From contig JABBOV010000024.1 of NCBI GenBank assembly GCA_012927625.1, forward strand, positions 1 to 64,000: DNA of 64,000 bases. The letters run 5' to 3'. This document shows positions 7,859-16,764 of the stretch, one piece after another; position 1 is the first letter of the stretch, and every line of letters begins with the position of its first letter. The notes under the pieces were generated by a model, which was not told the origin of the DNA, did no database searches, and saw only the letters and a list, made by a program, of their open reading frames with translations. Origin of the DNA: Glaciimonas sp. Lineage in GTDB: Bacteria > Pseudomonadota > Gammaproteobacteria > Burkholderiales > Burkholderiaceae_D. Position numbers and translations under genes: made by a program.

Positions 7859-9454
7859 ATGAGTACAACTGCAGTAGATCACGCACCGGACCATTCTCAC
7901 GACCACGAGCACGACCATCCGCATGGCTGGCGTCGTTGGTTATATGCCACCAATCATAAGGATATCGGTACTTTGTACCTGTGTTTTGCGCTCACCATGC
8001 TGATGGTAGGCGGGGTACTGGCGATGGGGATTCGGGCAGAACTGTTTCAGCCAGGCTTGCAATTGATGCAGCCGGAATTCTTTAACCAATTGACCACAAT
8101 GCACGGTCTGATCATGATTTTCGGCGCCATCATGCCGGCCTTCGTGGGTTTCGCCAACTGGATGATTCCGCTACAAATCGGTGCCGCCGACATGGCTTTT
8201 GCGCGCATGAACAACTTCTCGTTTTGGTTGATGCCGCCGGCGGCCCTTCTGCTGGTAACTTCCTTTCTAGTGCCGGGTGGCGCCAGTGCAGCCGGCTGGA
8301 CCATGTATGCGCCGTTGTCCACGCAAATGGGACCTGGCATGGACATGGCAATTTTTGCTGTCCATTTGATGGGTGCTTCATCCATCATGGGATCGATCAA
8401 TATCATTACCACCGTACTTAACATGCGCGCACCCGGCATGACGCTGATGAAAATGCCGATGTTTTGCTGGACTTGGTTGATCACTGCCTACCTTCTGATT
8501 GCGGTGATGCCAGTGCTAGCTGGTGCGATCACAATGACACTGACTGATCGTCACTTCGGGACTTCATTTTTCAATGCGGCCGGCGGTGGCGATCCGGTAA
8601 TGTTTCAGCATATTTTCTGGTTCTTTGGCCATCCTGAGGTCTACATCATGATTTTGCCGGCGTTTGGGATTATTTCGCATATCATCCCTGCTTTCGCTCG
8701 CAAACCGCTGTTCGGCTATGCGTCGATGGTCTACGCGACTGCGGCGATTGCGATCCTGTCGTTCACTGTCTGGGCGCACCACATGTTCGCCACCGGCATG
8801 CCGGTCACTGGCCAGCTGTTCTTCATGTATGCAACCATGTTGGTCGCTATACCGACCGCGGTTAAAGTTTTCAATTGGGTAGCCACTATGTGGCGCGGTT
8901 CGATGAGCTTCGAGACCCCGATGCTATTTGCAGTCGGATTCATCTTCGTGTTTACTATGGGTGGGTTCACCGGTCTGATTTTAGCGGTTGCTCCAATCGA
9001 CATCCAGTTGCAGGATACCTATTATGTAGTGGCGCATTTTCACTATGTGCTGGTGGCCGGTTCGCTGTTTGCCATGTTCGCCGGCTTCTACTACTGGAGT
9101 CCAAAATGGACCGGTTTCATGTACAACGAATTGCGTGGAAAAATCCATTTCTGGGGTTCGTTGATTCTGTTCAATGTCACCTTTTTTCCGATGCACTTTC
9201 TAGGCCTGGCTGGAATGCCGCGTCGTTACGCAGATTATCCGGCGCAATTCACCGACTTTAATATGGTCGCATCAATTGGCGGCCTCGGTTTTGGGTTGAT
9301 GCAGGTGTACTTTCTGCTAGCAATAGTAATTCCAACTGTCAGGGGCGGTAAAAAAGCAGCAGACAAGCCTTGGGATGGTGCTGAAGGTCTGGAGTGGACA
9401 GTGCCTAGCCCGGCACCGTTCCATACTTTTGAAGTTCCACCAATCGTTAAATAA
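7859..9454 (+). CDS. coxA: Cytochrome c oxidase subunit I
   Basis: Catalytic heme-copper subunit that reduces oxygen and pumps protons. The 531-residue protein starts with a His-rich tail ([14 protein letters not shown]), then shows twelve membrane spans typical of the family. The heme a ligand is in TTMHGLIM near residue 80. The active-site motif [10 protein letters not shown] (CuB His with cross-linked Tyr) is near residue 256, the K-channel and HHMFATGMP are near 304, and [10 protein letters not shown] with the heme a and a3 histidines is near 391. Preceded by GAT-ATTGAG before the ATG. It is followed by a 35-residue gene and ctaG. Confidence 0.98.
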   Translation: MSTTAVDHAPDHSHDHEHDHPHGWRRWLYATNHKDIGTLYLCFALTMLMVGGVLAMGIRAELFQPGLQLMQPEFFNQLTTMHGLIMIFGAIMPAFVGFANWMIPLQIGAADMAFARMNNFSFWLMPPAALLLVTSFLVPGGASAAGWTMYAPLSTQMGPGMDMAIFAVHLMGASSIMGSINIITTVLNMRAPGMTLMKMPMFCWTWLITAYLLIAVMPVLAGAITMTLTDRHFGTSFFNAAGGGDPVMFQHIFWFFGHPEVYIMILPAFGIISHIIPAFARKPLFGYASMVYATAAIAILSFTVWAHHMFATGMPVTGQLFFMYATMLVAIPTAVKVFNWVATMWRGSMSFETPMLFAVGFIFVFTMGGFTGLILAVAPIDIQLQDTYYVVAHFHYVLVAGSLFAMFAGFYYWSPKWTGFMYNELRGKIHFWGSLILFNVTFFPMHFLGLAGMPRRYADYPAQFTDFNMVASIGGLGFGLMQVYFLLAIVIPTVRGGKKAADKPWDGAEGLEWTVPSPAPFHTFEVPPIVK

Positions 9455-9492
9455 AGAGGTGGCGGGCTGAACAGGCCCGCCAGACGAAGCAA

Positions 9493-9600
9493 ATGCCAGA
9501 GTCAAAAAAACCCAATAATCTCAAAATGGCATTGATACTTGCCTCCATTGCTTTGATTTTTTTTCTAGGCGTAATCATCAAACAAGCCTGGTTTCGCTGA
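9493..9600 (+). CDS. 35-residue single-span membrane protein in the oxidase operon
   Basis: A tiny gene missed by a 60-codon cutoff. It reads ATG to TGA with 35 residues: a short polar N-terminus (MPESKKPNN), one hydrophobic segment (MALILASIALIFFLGVII) and a basic end. Burkholderiales oxidase loci commonly carry a small assembly protein between coxA and ctaG, and this matches in size, topology and place. It starts 38 bp after coxA and ends 2 bp before ctaG, so it must be translated with them. An exact role is not known from sequence. Confidence 0.75.
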   Translation: MPESKKPNNLKMALILASIALIFFLGVIIKQAWFR

Positions 9601-9602
9601 AA

Positions 9603-10178
9603 ATGGATAAGCGCACAAACGGTGATTCTGAAGTGGCACCTGAGAAAGCATTGAATAAGCAAATGCTGGGTAAATTGCTGGTAGTTGCTGGGTTGATGTT
9701 TGGTTTTGGTTTTGCACTTATCCCGGTTTATAAAAAAATTTGTGACATAACCGGTAGTAACATACTGTCCGTCCAAGAGGATAGTCAGCAGGTGGTAAGT
9801 AATACGCAAGTAGACAAAACCAGAACCATTACGGTCGAGTTCGATGCCAACGCGCAAGGCCCCTGGCGTTTTCGGCCGACCGTAAACAGTTTGCAGGTGC
9901 ACCCAGGTGAAATGACGCAAGTCATTTATGAAGTGGTCAATACCCAGGCCCGCAGCATTAATGCACAGGCGATTCCAAGCTATGCGCCGCAACAGGCCCA
10001 GGCGTATTTCAAGAAGGTGGAGTGTTTCTGCTTTCAGCAACAAACGCTGAAGCCCAATGAAGCAAAACAAATGCCGGTAGTATTTTATATTGATCCAGCG
10101 CTGCCCAAAAACGTGAAGACAATTACCTTGTCATACACTTTTTTCGAAGTTGCCGGTCAGCTACAAAAAGCGATCTAA
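9603..10178 (+). CDS. ctaG: Cytochrome c oxidase assembly protein CtaG/Cox11
   Basis: Copper chaperone that delivers Cu to the CuB site of subunit I. The 191-residue protein has a cytoplasmic N-terminus and one membrane span near residues 24-45 (LLVVAGLMFGFGFALIPVY). A periplasmic immunoglobulin-like domain follows, with the Cu-binding pair in VECFCFQQQTL near residues 139-149 and the conserved MPVVFYIDP. It is in the same operon as coxA, starting 2 bp after the small membrane gene. The first ATG gives the usual family N-terminus. Confidence 0.96.
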   Translation: MDKRTNGDSEVAPEKALNKQMLGKLLVVAGLMFGFGFALIPVYKKICDITGSNILSVQEDSQQVVSNTQVDKTRTITVEFDANAQGPWRFRPTVNSLQVHPGEMTQVIYEVVNTQARSINAQAIPSYAPQQAQAYFKKVECFCFQQQTLKPNEAKQMPVVFYIDPALPKNVKTITLSYTFFEVAGQLQKAI

Positions 10179-10188
10179 AAGGGTGTTG

Positions 10189-10401
10189 ATGAAGGATTTA
10201 AAACAGGAGAAACAGCGCAAGTCATCGTTTCTAGCGACCATGAAGGCGGTCTTATGGTCGTTTTTGGGAGTACGGAAAAAGAGCGGTTACGAACAAGATG
10301 CACAACTCAATCCTGTGCACGTGGTTATCGCCGCTGTCATCGGATTCCTGATTTTTATTACGATGCTGGTGATTATCGTTAAGATAGTTGTCGCAAAATA
10401 G
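10189..10401 (+). CDS. DUF2970 small membrane protein
   Basis: A 70-residue protein of the DUF2970 type that usually accompanies this oxidase locus in betaproteobacteria. A basic N-terminus (KDLKQEKQRKSSF) is followed by an amphipathic stretch MKAVLWSFLGVRKKSGYE and a single C-terminal membrane segment (VHVVIAAVIGFLIFITMLVI). The frame is open from 10150, but the ATG at 10189 follows AAAAGGG and avoids overlap with ctaG. It lies between ctaG and coxC with gaps of 10 and 29 bp. Function is unknown; oxidase assembly is an inference from position. Confidence 0.82.
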   Translation: MKDLKQEKQRKSSFLATMKAVLWSFLGVRKKSGYEQDAQLNPVHVVIAAVIGFLIFITMLVIIVKIVVAK

Positions 10402-10430
10402 CACACAAATATTTGTATCGGGAGATTTAA

Positions 10431-11303
10431 ATGAGTTCTCAGCACGCTAAAGCGCAGTCAGGCGCACCATACTATTTTATCCCAGGCCCTTCAAAATGGC
10501 CTGCGCTTGCAAGCGTATCGTTATTAATCACGATGTTCGGCGCAGCAGCTTGGGTGAACGATCTGGCTTGGGGTTCGTACGCCAATATCGCAGGCATTCT
10601 GATGCTGATCGCCGTTCTGTACCGATGGTTTGGCGACACCATTGCCGAGTCTGAAGGTGGCTTGTACAGCCAGCGCATTGATACTTCGTTCCGTTGGAGC
10701 ATGAGTTGGTTCATCTTTTCGGAAGTAATGTTTTTTGCGGCATTTTTCGGTGCTCTTTTTTATGCGCGCAGCATCACCATGCCTTGGCTCGGAGACTTGG
10801 ATCACAAGCTTTTATGGCCGGACTTTAGCGCCCACTGGGGTAATGCCGGCCCTGCCGGGACGGTTGAGCCGTTCCAGACCATGGGGCCGTTCCCGATTCC
10901 AACCATCAACACTGCTTTGTTATTGACTTCCGGCGTGACATTGACGATTGCGCACCATGCGATGCGTGCAGGCGAGCGTGCCAAGACTGCAATGTGGCTG
11001 TTTGCGACAATATTGCTCGGGGCTACATTCATGGGCTTCCAGGCCTATGAATACATGCATGCATATAGCGAACTGAACCTGAAGCTGACTTCAGGCATTT
11101 ACGGCTCGACGTTCTTTTTGCTTACGGGCTTTCACGGCTTTCACGTCACGGTAGGCGCGATCATGCTGTCGGTTATTCTGTATCGCGTTCTGAAAGGGCA
11201 CTTTACGCCGCAACAGCATTTTGCATTTGAAGGTGCTGCCTGGTATTGGCACTTTGTAGATGTGGTCTGGCTTGGCCTGTATGTAGTGGTCTACTGGTTA
11301 TAA
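10431..11303 (+). CDS. coxC: Cytochrome c oxidase subunit III
   Basis: Third core subunit of the aa3-type oxidase, which stabilises subunit I and helps sustain proton uptake. The 290-residue protein has seven membrane spans and family motifs: YFIPGPSKWP at the N-terminus, WFIFSEVMFFAAFFGALFYAR near residues 92-112, LLTGFHGFHVTVG near 221-233 and the C-terminal HFVDVVWLGLYVVVYW. A GGGAG ribosome-binding site precedes the ATG. It closes the rightward coxB-to-coxC operon; a strong terminator follows 33 bp downstream. Confidence 0.97.
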   Translation: MSSQHAKAQSGAPYYFIPGPSKWPALASVSLLITMFGAAAWVNDLAWGSYANIAGILMLIAVLYRWFGDTIAESEGGLYSQRIDTSFRWSMSWFIFSEVMFFAAFFGALFYARSITMPWLGDLDHKLLWPDFSAHWGNAGPAGTVEPFQTMGPFPIPTINTALLLTSGVTLTIAHHAMRAGERAKTAMWLFATILLGATFMGFQAYEYMHAYSELNLKLTSGIYGSTFFLLTGFHGFHVTVGAIMLSVILYRVLKGHFTPQQHFAFEGAAWYWHFVDVVWLGLYVVVYWL

Positions 11304-11335
11304 AACCTTTTGGCGCTATACGAACTAACAAAAAA

Positions 11336-11358
11336 GCCGCACTTCGGTGCGGTTTTTT
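11336..11358 (+). terminator. Rho-independent terminator after coxC
   Basis: Stem CCGCAC/GTGCGG with a stable TTCG tetraloop, followed by a T-run and preceded by an A-run. It could serve both coxC and the convergent small gene at 11402. Confidence 0.9.
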
Positions 11359-11401
11359 ACGAGAAAAGAATGGCAGTTGCAGTTACTGCTATGGTAATTT
11401 T

Positions 11402-11602
11402 CTAGCGAAGCCCGGTCGGTTGTATCAGCCCGAAGTAATGCGCCGCCAGCAGTAATGCGAATAACGCGATTGAAAATCCGACCCGTAGTGCCAGTGCCGT
11501 GACGGTACGGTTGCTTTTACCTTTGTCTTTCATCAGAAATACCAGCGCAGATGCGAGGCTAGCAATAATCAGGATGAATCCGACTGCGATGATTATTTTC
11601 AT
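11402..11602 (-). CDS. DUF2909 twin-transmembrane protein
   Basis: A 66-residue protein with two hydrophobic segments (IIIAVGFILIIASLASALVF and VGFSIALFALLLAAHYFGL) separated by a short basic loop (KDKGKSNR). This matches the small DUF2909 family found in cytochrome oxidase loci of Burkholderiales. It is on the opposite strand to the oxidase genes, convergent with coxC and divergent from SURF1 with 81 bp between starts. Its role is not known; assembly or stability of the oxidase is only a guess from position. Confidence 0.8.
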   Translation of the reverse strand: MKIIIAVGFILIIASLASALVFLMKDKGKSNRTVTALALRVGFSIALFALLLAAHYFGLIQPTGLR

Positions 11603-11683
11603 GATTGGGTGTCATGTGCGAAAGTGTTTCGATTACGGTACGCGCATTGTCAGCAACGCGGCGCACCGGGAGGTGACATTGTA

Positions 11684-12397
11684 ATGCCTAGTGTATTTCG
11701 CTTCAGGCTGATTCCATTTATTGCCACCTTATTGGTTATGGCGATCGGGATTACAGCTGGGCAATGGCAAACCCGGCGTGCTGCAGAAAAGACCGCGATT
11801 GCACTAAAGTTGGCACAGCGTGCGACAGCGCCGCGTCTAGCCATCGACGCGCGGCCGCTTGAAATAGCTGATCTGGAATACCGCAAGATGAGTATCAAGG
11901 GAGAATTCGTCCCCAACTGGCCCATCTATTTGGACAACCGTCCTTACCAGGGCGTCGCCGGGTTATATGTCTTGATGCCGTTCAGGATTGATGGGTCCAG
12001 GATGCACGTATTAGTTGCACGAGGCTGGGTGCCGCGTAATCCGCTTGACCGGAAAAAATTGCCGGTAATACCGACGCCCTTAGGCATGATTACTGTGCAA
12101 GGTATGGCCCGACGCAATCCAGGCAAGCTATTGCAACTTGGGAAACCGGACGCATTGCGCCCAGGCGCCATCCTGCAAAATCTGGAGGTTGCCCGTTTTG
12201 CGCAAGCCAGCGGTTTGCAGATGCAGCCTTTCCTGTTGGAGCAGTCGAGCGCGCTACCGGATGGCTTGAAGCGGGATTGGCCGCTGCCGTCAATCGGCAT
12301 AGACAAACATCGGGGTTATGCGTTTCAATGGTTCGCACTGACTGCGGTGGCATTTATATTTTTTGTGGTGACAGGATTTCGACGTGGAACAAAATAA
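11684..12397 (+). CDS. SURF1 family oxidase assembly protein
   Basis: Assists heme a insertion into cytochrome oxidase subunit I. The 237-residue protein has the expected topology: an N-terminal membrane span (LIPFIATLLVMAIGITAGQWQ), a periplasmic domain and a C-terminal span (FQWFALTAVAFIFFVVTGF). SURF1 motifs include GQWQTRRAAEK, YLDNRPYQGVAGLYVLMPF and LVARGWVPRN. The frame is open further upstream, but the ATG at 11684 follows GGGAGGTGA and is the sensible start. Its last 14 bases overlap the next gene. Confidence 0.93.
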   Translation: MPSVFRFRLIPFIATLLVMAIGITAGQWQTRRAAEKTAIALKLAQRATAPRLAIDARPLEIADLEYRKMSIKGEFVPNWPIYLDNRPYQGVAGLYVLMPFRIDGSRMHVLVARGWVPRNPLDRKKLPVIPTPLGMITVQGMARRNPGKLLQLGKPDALRPGAILQNLEVARFAQASGLQMQPFLLEQSSALPDGLKRDWPLPSIGIDKHRGYAFQWFALTAVAFIFFVVTGFRRGTK

Positions 12398-13001
12398 GCA
12401 ACAACAGCAACAACAGCAACAACAGCAACAACGCACTGGGCGTGGCAAATTATTCTTGGTGCTGGCGGTTTGTGCTGCACCTTTGATCGCCTCTTATTTT
12501 ACGTATTATGTAGTTAAGCCATCGAGCCGAACCAACTATGGGACTTTACTGGATCCGAGAAGTTACCCGATGCCGGCACTGAACAGTACCGGGCTGGATG
12601 GCTCCCAGCTTTCCTTGCAGGCTTACCAGGGCAAGTGGCTGATGGTGCAGGCCAATGGCGCTGATTGTCAGCCTTCCTGCCAAAAGAGGCTTAACGATAT
12701 GCGCCAGTTGCGTCTGGCGCAAGGCAAAGAAATGGATCGCATTGAACGCGTCTGGCTCATTACCGACAACAAGCCGCTCGACACTATCTTGCTGCGAGAA
12801 TACGACGGTATGCGTTATTTGCGCGTGTCGCCGCAAGTCTTGCAAGCCTGGTTGCCGGTGGAGCAGGGTGGAGTTGTTTCCGATCATATTTACCTGATTG
12901 ATCCGTTGGGCAATCTGATGATGCGCTATCCAAAAGACGCCGATCCGAACAAGATCAAGAGGGATCTGATTAAGCTGCTAAGCGCGTCAGCCGTTGGTTG
13001 A
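12384..13001 (+). CDS. Membrane-anchored SCO-like thioredoxin-fold protein with N-terminal polyglutamine
   Basis: A 205-residue protein commonly found between SURF1 and ctaA in Burkholderiales; its role is unknown. GTG at 12384 overlaps the SURF1 stop. Codons 6-16 are eleven glutamines written as three CAACAACAG units plus CAACAA, an in-frame microsatellite. One membrane span follows (LFLVLAVCAAPLIASYFTYYV), then a periplasmic domain with SCO-like spacing: LSLQAYQGKWLMVQANGADC, QPSCQKRLNDM and IYLIDPLGNLMMRY. The two cysteines (ADCQPSC) sit where SCO proteins bind copper as CxxxC, so a copper or thiol role is plausible. Confidence 0.75.
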   Translation: MEQNKQQQQQQQQQQQRTGRGKLFLVLAVCAAPLIASYFTYYVVKPSSRTNYGTLLDPRSYPMPALNSTGLDGSQLSLQAYQGKWLMVQANGADCQPSCQKRLNDMRQLRLAQGKEMDRIERVWLITDNKPLDTILLREYDGMRYLRVSPQVLQAWLPVEQGGVVSDHIYLIDPLGNLMMRYPKDADPNKIKRDLIKLLSASAVG

Positions 13002-13010
13002 CTCAATACT

Positions 13011-14141
13011 ATGTTGATTCAACTTGGCATCATGGGGCTGCTGGTGGCACTGTTGCCACTGACGCTGGTTTGGGTTTCGGTTGACGCGAATAAATATCGC
13101 AAGCTAGCTTGGGTTAGCGTTTTCCTGACTTTCGACCTGATCATGTTCGGCGCCTTTACCCGTCTGACCGATTCCGGCTTGGGTTGTCCCGACTGGCCGG
13201 GGTGTTATGGCGAAGCTAATCCATTCCTGGCGCATGCCGACATTCATGCGGCCCAGACCTTGATGCCAGACGGCCCAGTAACCGTATTGAAAGCCTGGGT
13301 TGAGATGGTGCATCGCTATCTTGCGATGGGTGTTGGAGTACTGATCATTGCGCTTATGTTGGTTGCCTGGCGCTTGTGGCTTCGGTCTGAGCGTAAGTTT
13401 TCTGGTGCTATTCGGCCTGACTTGCCGACCTGGCTGCTATTTTTTGTCTGCTTGCAGGGCGCGTTTGGGGCCTGGACAGTAACGTTCAAGTTGCAACCGG
13501 TGATCGTGACCATCCATCTTTTACTTGGCATGACGCTATTGGCCTTGTTGACCTGGCTGGCAGCGCGCCAAAGCACGCCAGTTGTATCCGGCCCGCGAGC
13601 GGCAACGTTGCGTCTGCCTGGCTTGCGTCTGTCAGCAGCTATTGCGCTGGCGTTATTGTTCTGCCAGATCGCTCTGGGCGGCTGGGTTAGCACCAACTAT
13701 GCCGCGCTCGCCTGTAACGATTTTCCGCTGTGCCATGGCGCGCTGATACCGCAGATGGATTTCGAACATGGATTTACACTGTGGCGGCATCTTGGCAAGA
13801 CTGCAGCCGGCGATTATCTTCCATTTCCAGCTTTGACCGCGATCCACTGGGTGCATCGCAACTTCGCTTTTATCGTTATCGGCTGCATTGCCTGGGTTGG
13901 ATATCGCGCTCTGCAAATTGCAGCTTTGCACCAAATCGCACGCTGGCTGCTGATTGTTGTGGGTTTACAATTTGTGACAGGACTTTCGACCATATTCCTG
14001 AACTGGCCGTTAGCTATTGCCGTACTGCACAACGGCGGCGCGGCGCTGCTCGTGCTGTTGCTGGTGATGCTAAACTACAAGACGACCAGCTCTTCCCAAG
14101 TCACGCTGAGCGCCGCGCATATACGGTCATCATCCTTTTAA
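13011..14141 (+). CDS. ctaA: Heme A synthase
   Basis: Oxidises the methyl group of heme O to the formyl of heme A, an integral membrane enzyme needed for aa3/caa3 oxidase. The 376-residue protein has eight predicted spans and the COX15/CtaA signatures: [20 protein letters not shown] near residues 46-65, [12 protein letters not shown] near 96-107, VTIHLLLGM near 165, and a second histidine pair ([11 protein letters not shown]) near 279. The Cys residues of the [12 protein letters not shown] loop are present. It starts 9 bp after the polyglutamine gene and is followed after 10 bp by ctaB. Confidence 0.96.
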   Translation: MLIQLGIMGLLVALLPLTLVWVSVDANKYRKLAWVSVFLTFDLIMFGAFTRLTDSGLGCPDWPGCYGEANPFLAHADIHAAQTLMPDGPVTVLKAWVEMVHRYLAMGVGVLIIALMLVAWRLWLRSERKFSGAIRPDLPTWLLFFVCLQGAFGAWTVTFKLQPVIVTIHLLLGMTLLALLTWLAARQSTPVVSGPRAATLRLPGLRLSAAIALALLFCQIALGGWVSTNYAALACNDFPLCHGALIPQMDFEHGFTLWRHLGKTAAGDYLPFPALTAIHWVHRNFAFIVIGCIAWVGYRALQIAALHQIARWLLIVVGLQFVTGLSTIFLNWPLAIAVLHNGGAALLVLLLVMLNYKTTSSSQVTLSAAHIRSSSF

Positions 14142-14151
14142 ACGCACACTA

Positions 14152-15036
14152 ATGACAACCCTTATTGCTTCTCAAAACCGTCTCACACAATATTTAGCGC
14201 TGACCAAGCCGCGTGTAACGCAACTAGCCGTGTTTTGCGCAGTGATCGGCATGTTCCTGTCCACCACGGATTTGCCGGACTGGAAAATCGTCATAGCTGC
14301 GACTGTTGGCATCTGGTTGCTGGCAAGTGCGGCATTCGCTGTCAACTGTCTGGTGGAGCGTGAAATCGATTCGCGTATGGCCCGCACTGCGCGCCGGCCG
14401 ACTGCTAACGGTGCCATTACGGTACCGCAAACACTGGTTTTTTCTGGTGTTCTGGGCGGCGTCGGTATGCTGGTTTTATACAATTTGGTCAACCCGTTGA
14501 CGATGTGGCTGACTTTCGCCACTTTCGTTGGCTATGCAGTGATTTACACCATCATTCTGAAGCCGGCGACGCCGCAAAACATTGTCATCGGCGGCCTGTC
14601 CGGTGCGATGCCGCCTGCGCTCGGATGGGCCGCGATAGCTAATGATGTGCCGATGCAGGCTTGGCTGCTAGTGTTGATTATTTTCGTCTGGACGCCGCCG
14701 CATTTCTGGGCGCTTGCCATGTACCGGCGCGATGATTATGCAAAATCAGGATTACCCATGCTACCGATTACACATGGCATGGAATTTACTGGCTTTCATG
14801 TTTGGTTGTATACAATTGTGCTGGTCGCCACCACTACTTTGCCGTATGCGGTGCGCATGAGTGGCTTGATTTACCTGCTTAGCGCGCTGATATTGGGTGC
14901 TATTTTTCTGCGGTACGCGTGGCAAATTTATCGCCACTACAACGACTTGTTAGCGCGTAAGACATTTGCCTATTCGATTATTTACCTGTCTCTATTATTC
15001 ACGGCCTTGTTGGTCGATCACTATTTTTCATTTTAA
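14152..15036 (+). CDS. ctaB: Protoheme IX farnesyltransferase (heme O synthase)
   Basis: Attaches a farnesyl chain to heme B, giving heme O, the substrate of CtaA; integral membrane protein of the UbiA superfamily. The 294-residue protein has about nine spans and the two prenyl-diphosphate-binding motifs: [19 protein letters not shown] near residues 64-82 and [14 protein letters not shown] near 191-204. The intervening [11 protein letters not shown] is also typical. Gene order ctaA-ctaB-SCO places heme synthesis next to copper delivery. Four bases separate it from the SCO gene. Confidence 0.97.
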   Translation: MTTLIASQNRLTQYLALTKPRVTQLAVFCAVIGMFLSTTDLPDWKIVIAATVGIWLLASAAFAVNCLVEREIDSRMARTARRPTANGAITVPQTLVFSGVLGGVGMLVLYNLVNPLTMWLTFATFVGYAVIYTIILKPATPQNIVIGGLSGAMPPALGWAAIANDVPMQAWLLVLIIFVWTPPHFWALAMYRRDDYAKSGLPMLPITHGMEFTGFHVWLYTIVLVATTTLPYAVRMSGLIYLLSALILGAIFLRYAWQIYRHYNDLLARKTFAYSIIYLSLLFTALLVDHYFSF

Positions 15037-15040
15037 ATTC

Positions 15041-15676
15041 ATGCGTCTATTTTTTGTATGTTGCATATCACGCGCGCTGCTTGTTGCTGCGGTTCTTACA
15101 CTGACCGCTTGCGGCGACAAATCGCTGTCGGAAAGTTTGCAAAGCTTGATATCTCCTGACAAGGTTGCCTTTCAAAACACTGACATCACAGGGATTGATT
15201 ACGCCAAGAATTTTACGCTGACCGACCATCATGGTAAAACTCGTTCCCTGGCCGATTTCAAGGGCAAGGCCGTTGTGATTTTCTTTGGTTACACGCAGTG
15301 CCCCGATGTCTGTCCAACCACCATGGCAGAAATGGCAACTGTTATGCAAGAGTTAGGCCCGTTGTCAGACCGCGTGCAAGTGTTGTTTGTATCGATTGAT
15401 CCAGAACGCGACACACAAGCATTGCTGGCGCAATACGTGCCGGCTTTCGATTCACGCTTTCTGGGCATGGTTGGCGACAAAGCTGCCACTGAAAAAATAG
15501 CCAAGGACTTTCGTATTTTTTATCAAAAAGTGCCGGGCAAGGAGCCAGGCACTTACACGATGGATCATACCGCCGGCAGCTATGTGTTCGATCCGCAAGG
15601 CCGGATGCGCTTGTTCATCCGGCACGGACAAGGGGCGGCACCAATTGTCAGCGACTTGAAACTGCTGCTGAAATAA
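15041..15676 (+). CDS. SCO1/SenC family copper chaperone lipoprotein
   Basis: Delivers copper to the CuA site of oxidase subunit II. From ATG 15041 the 211-residue protein begins with a lipoprotein signal ending in the lipobox LTACGDKS. The thioredoxin-like domain carries the copper ligands CPDVCPTTMAEM near residues 87-98 and the distal His in YTMDHTAGSYVFD near 172-184. The frame is open upstream within ctaB, but starts there would lack a signal sequence. It ends the heme/copper insertion operon; a terminator shared with rpoH follows. Confidence 0.95.
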   Translation: MRLFFVCCISRALLVAAVLTLTACGDKSLSESLQSLISPDKVAFQNTDITGIDYAKNFTLTDHHGKTRSLADFKGKAVVIFFGYTQCPDVCPTTMAEMATVMQELGPLSDRVQVLFVSIDPERDTQALLAQYVPAFDSRFLGMVGDKAATEKIAKDFRIFYQKVPGKEPGTYTMDHTAGSYVFDPQGRMRLFIRHGQGAAPIVSDLKLLLK

Positions 15677-15698
15677 GGCATGTTTAAACGAAAAAAAA

Positions 15699-15719
15699 CG
15701 CTCGTAAGAGCGCTTTTTT
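15699..15719. terminator. Bidirectional terminator between SCO gene and rpoH
   Basis: Stem CGCTC/GAGCG with a GTAA loop, flanked by an A-run on the left and a T-run on the right, so it can end transcription from both convergent genes. Confidence 0.85.
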
Positions 15720-15757
15720 AAATGTTAAATCTGGGGACTTAAAGCTGGAGCGGCCGA

Positions 15758-16672
15758 TCAGATGTACGCTACCAGCGCACCCTTCATTTTTTTCAGTGCT
15801 ACAGCTTCAATCTGGCGAATTCGCTCGGCAGAAACACCGAATTCGTTGGCCAGTGTGTGTAGTGTGGCGCCGGAGCCATCGTCATTAGCCAGCCAGCGGG
15901 CTTCGACAATGCGGCGCGAACGGGCGTCCAATGTACCCAGTGCCGTTTGCAGCCCTTCAGATTGGAGACGATCGGTCTGTTGCGCTTCCAGCACTTTGGT
16001 AGGCTCAGTGGTTTCCGAAGACAGATAGGCAATCGGCGCGAACTTGTCCTCGTCATCGTCGGTCAGTGGTTCCAGCGCAATGTCGCGACCAGTCAGGCGC
16101 GTTTCCATTTCAATGACTTCTTCGCGTTTGACATTCAAGGTTTCAGCTAGCGCATTAATCTGCTTCGGCGTCATCGTGCCCAAGCCTTCCTTGTGGCTGC
16201 GCAGATTGAAGAACAGCTTGCGCTGCGCCTTGGTGGTTGCAACTTTGACCAAGCGCCAGTTTTTCAGGATGTACTCATGCATTTCGGCCTTGATCCAGTG
16301 CATCGCGTACGACACCAAGCGCACTCCTTGGTCTGGATCGAAGCGTTTAACCGCTTTCATCAGGCCGATATTGCCTTCCTGAATCAGATCAGCATGCGGC
16401 AGGCCGTAGCCTAGGTAGCCGCGCGCAATCGATACTACCAAGCGCAAATGTGATAGCACCATATCCTGCGCTGCAGCCAGATCGTTTTGCTCACGCAAGC
16501 GACGCGCTAGAGACATTTCCTCTTCGTGACTTAACATAGGCAAGCGGTTGACTGCCGAGATGTACGCGTCAATATTGCCCAAGCTACCCGAAAATCCCAG
16601 CGCGAGTGCATTATTGTTATTACCAAACAACGCTGGCGCGACAGACTGAGACTGAGTGGTTGGTACTTTCAT
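15758..16672 (-). CDS. rpoH: RNA polymerase heat-shock sigma factor (sigma-32)
   Basis: Directs RNA polymerase to heat-shock promoters. From ATG 16672, which follows GGAG, the protein has 304 residues. Region 2 contains DLIQEGNIGLMKAVKRFDP and YAMHWIKAEMHEYI. The RpoH box QRKLFFNLR, which sets RpoH apart from other sigmas, is present, and region 4 ends with LANEFGVSAERIRQIEAVAL. The frame extends 24 codons further upstream, but that stretch overlaps the leader. A perfect CIRCE operator lies 66-92 bp upstream, so HrcA control is likely. It is convergent with the SCO gene. Confidence 0.97.
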   Translation of the reverse strand: MKVPTTQSQSVAPALFGNNNNALALGFSGSLGNIDAYISAVNRLPMLSHEEEMSLARRLREQNDLAAAQDMVLSHLRLVVSIARGYLGYGLPHADLIQEGNIGLMKAVKRFDPDQGVRLVSYAMHWIKAEMHEYILKNWRLVKVATTKAQRKLFFNLRSHKEGLGTMTPKQINALAETLNVKREEVIEMETRLTGRDIALEPLTDDDEDKFAPIAYLSSETTEPTKVLEAQQTDRLQSEGLQTALGTLDARSRRIVEARWLANDDGSGATLHTLANEFGVSAERIRQIEAVALKKMKGALVAYI

Positions 16673-16737
16673 TTTTCTCCTCACATTACTGATAGTGAAA
16701 TTGCTAGGTGGCATGCTTATCAACTTCTGCTTATATC

Positions 16738-16764
16738 TTAGCACTCTCTATAAGAGAGTGCTAA
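16738..16764. promoter_or_regulatory. CIRCE element (HrcA operator) upstream of rpoH
   Basis: A perfect match to the classical CIRCE inverted repeat: TTAGCACTC, nine bases, GAGTGCTAA. It lies 66-92 bp before the rpoH start codon, within the transcribed leader or overlapping the promoter. On the rpoH strand a TTGACA lies further upstream, but its -10 is unclear. Confidence 0.93.
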
